NCBI GenBank assembly: GCA_938085095.1
Contig: CALKEI010000188.1
Location: 1 to 35,456 of the forward strand
Direction: 5' to 3'
DNA from: an uncultured Luminiphilus sp.
GTDB taxonomy: Bacteria > Pseudomonadota > Gammaproteobacteria > Pseudomonadales > Halieaceae
Length of the DNA: 35,456 nt
The notes beneath the pieces are model-generated. The model saw only the letters and a list, made by a program, of their open reading frames with translations. It was not told the DNA's origin and ran no database searches. A program made the position numbers and the translations under genes. Within the stretch, counting starts at the first letter, position 1, and the number at the start of each line of letters is the position of its first letter. This document shows, one piece after another, positions 35,102 through 35,456 of the stretch.

Positions 35102-35456
35102 TCAAAATAAACGCGGCAACAGGCGCGGCGTGTTGGCCAGGTAGGCTTGATACGACGGATCATCGCCCCATAACTGCTGACCCCGGCGCGCCAGGGTGGG
35201 GATACCACTGAGGCGGGTGAGCAAGGCGTAAACAAAGAGCGGCGAGAGCAATACGACCCACTGGCTACCCGATAAATAGGGCACAGCCATGACTGCAATG
35301 CCTGCCCATAAAAGGATTTCACCAAAGTAATTGGGATGGCGGGAGCGGGCCCACAACCCGACATTGATAAATTGACCTGTGTTGGCGGGGTCTGCCCTGA
35401 AACGCGATTTTTGCCGATCTGCAATGACTTCAATTGCAAAGCCGGTCGCCCACATC
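35102..35456 (-). CDS. DUF1295 (steroid 5-alpha-reductase-like) membrane protein, partial
   Basis: GFAIEVIADRQKSRFRADPANTGQFINVGLWARSRHPNYFGEILLWAGIAVMA; runs off the window end. Confidence 0.9.
   Translation of the reverse strand, partial: MWATGFAIEVIADRQKSRFRADPANTGQFINVGLWARSRHPNYFGEILLWAGIAVMAVPYLSGSQWVVLLSPLFVYALLTRLSGIPTLARRGQQLWGDDPSYQAYLANTPRLLPRLF

Noticed and set aside
34978-35211. 77 aa plus-strand ORF at the right edge
   Set aside because: Overlaps the DUF1295 C-terminus on the opposite strand; no motif support.
1-35456. CRISPR arrays, tRNA/rRNA, transposases, phage or toxin-antitoxin systems
   Set aside because: No regularly spaced repeats, RNA gene signatures or recognisable mobile/defence proteins were seen by eye; a tool-based scan was not possible.

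Overview
This 35.5 kb window reads as dense bacterial chromosome, mostly metabolic and transport genes, probably from a marine gammaproteobacterium (lineage is inference). I support about 30 CDSs. Main blocks: (1) zinc-type dehydrogenase + SDR (minus); (2) divergent BCCT transporter / TonB-dependent receptor; (3) a minus-strand cluster of SSS symporter, Gfo/Idh/MocA oxidoreductase, xylose-reductase-like aldo/keto reductase and TauD/TfdA dioxygenase; (4) TetR regulator + RND efflux MFP/permease + homocysteine S-methyltransferase-like gene; (5) MFS transporter, DmdA-like GcvT-family protein, PsiE, PPTase; (6) a protein closely resembling 3,8-divinyl (proto)chlorophyllide reductase (BciA/DVR), then DUF2805, DUF4149, LysE and carotenoid oxygenase genes; (7) a C-terminal acyl-CoA ligase remnant fused by TGATG overlap to two tandem thiolases; (8) a probable six-gene minus-strand operon GST - nitronate monooxygenase-like - GST - acyl-CoA dehydrogenase - small secreted protein - DUF3604; (9) an unknown membrane protein and a partial DUF1295 gene at the edge. 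I saw no CRISPR array, rRNA, tRNA, prophage, transposase or recognisable defence system. The best leads are the paired-GST operon, the unannotated ligase remnant, the DVR-like gene, the sugar-type cluster with a yeast-like AKR, and a near-perfect operator palindrome upstream of the TetR gene. All family calls are from motif recognition by eye; no database search was run.
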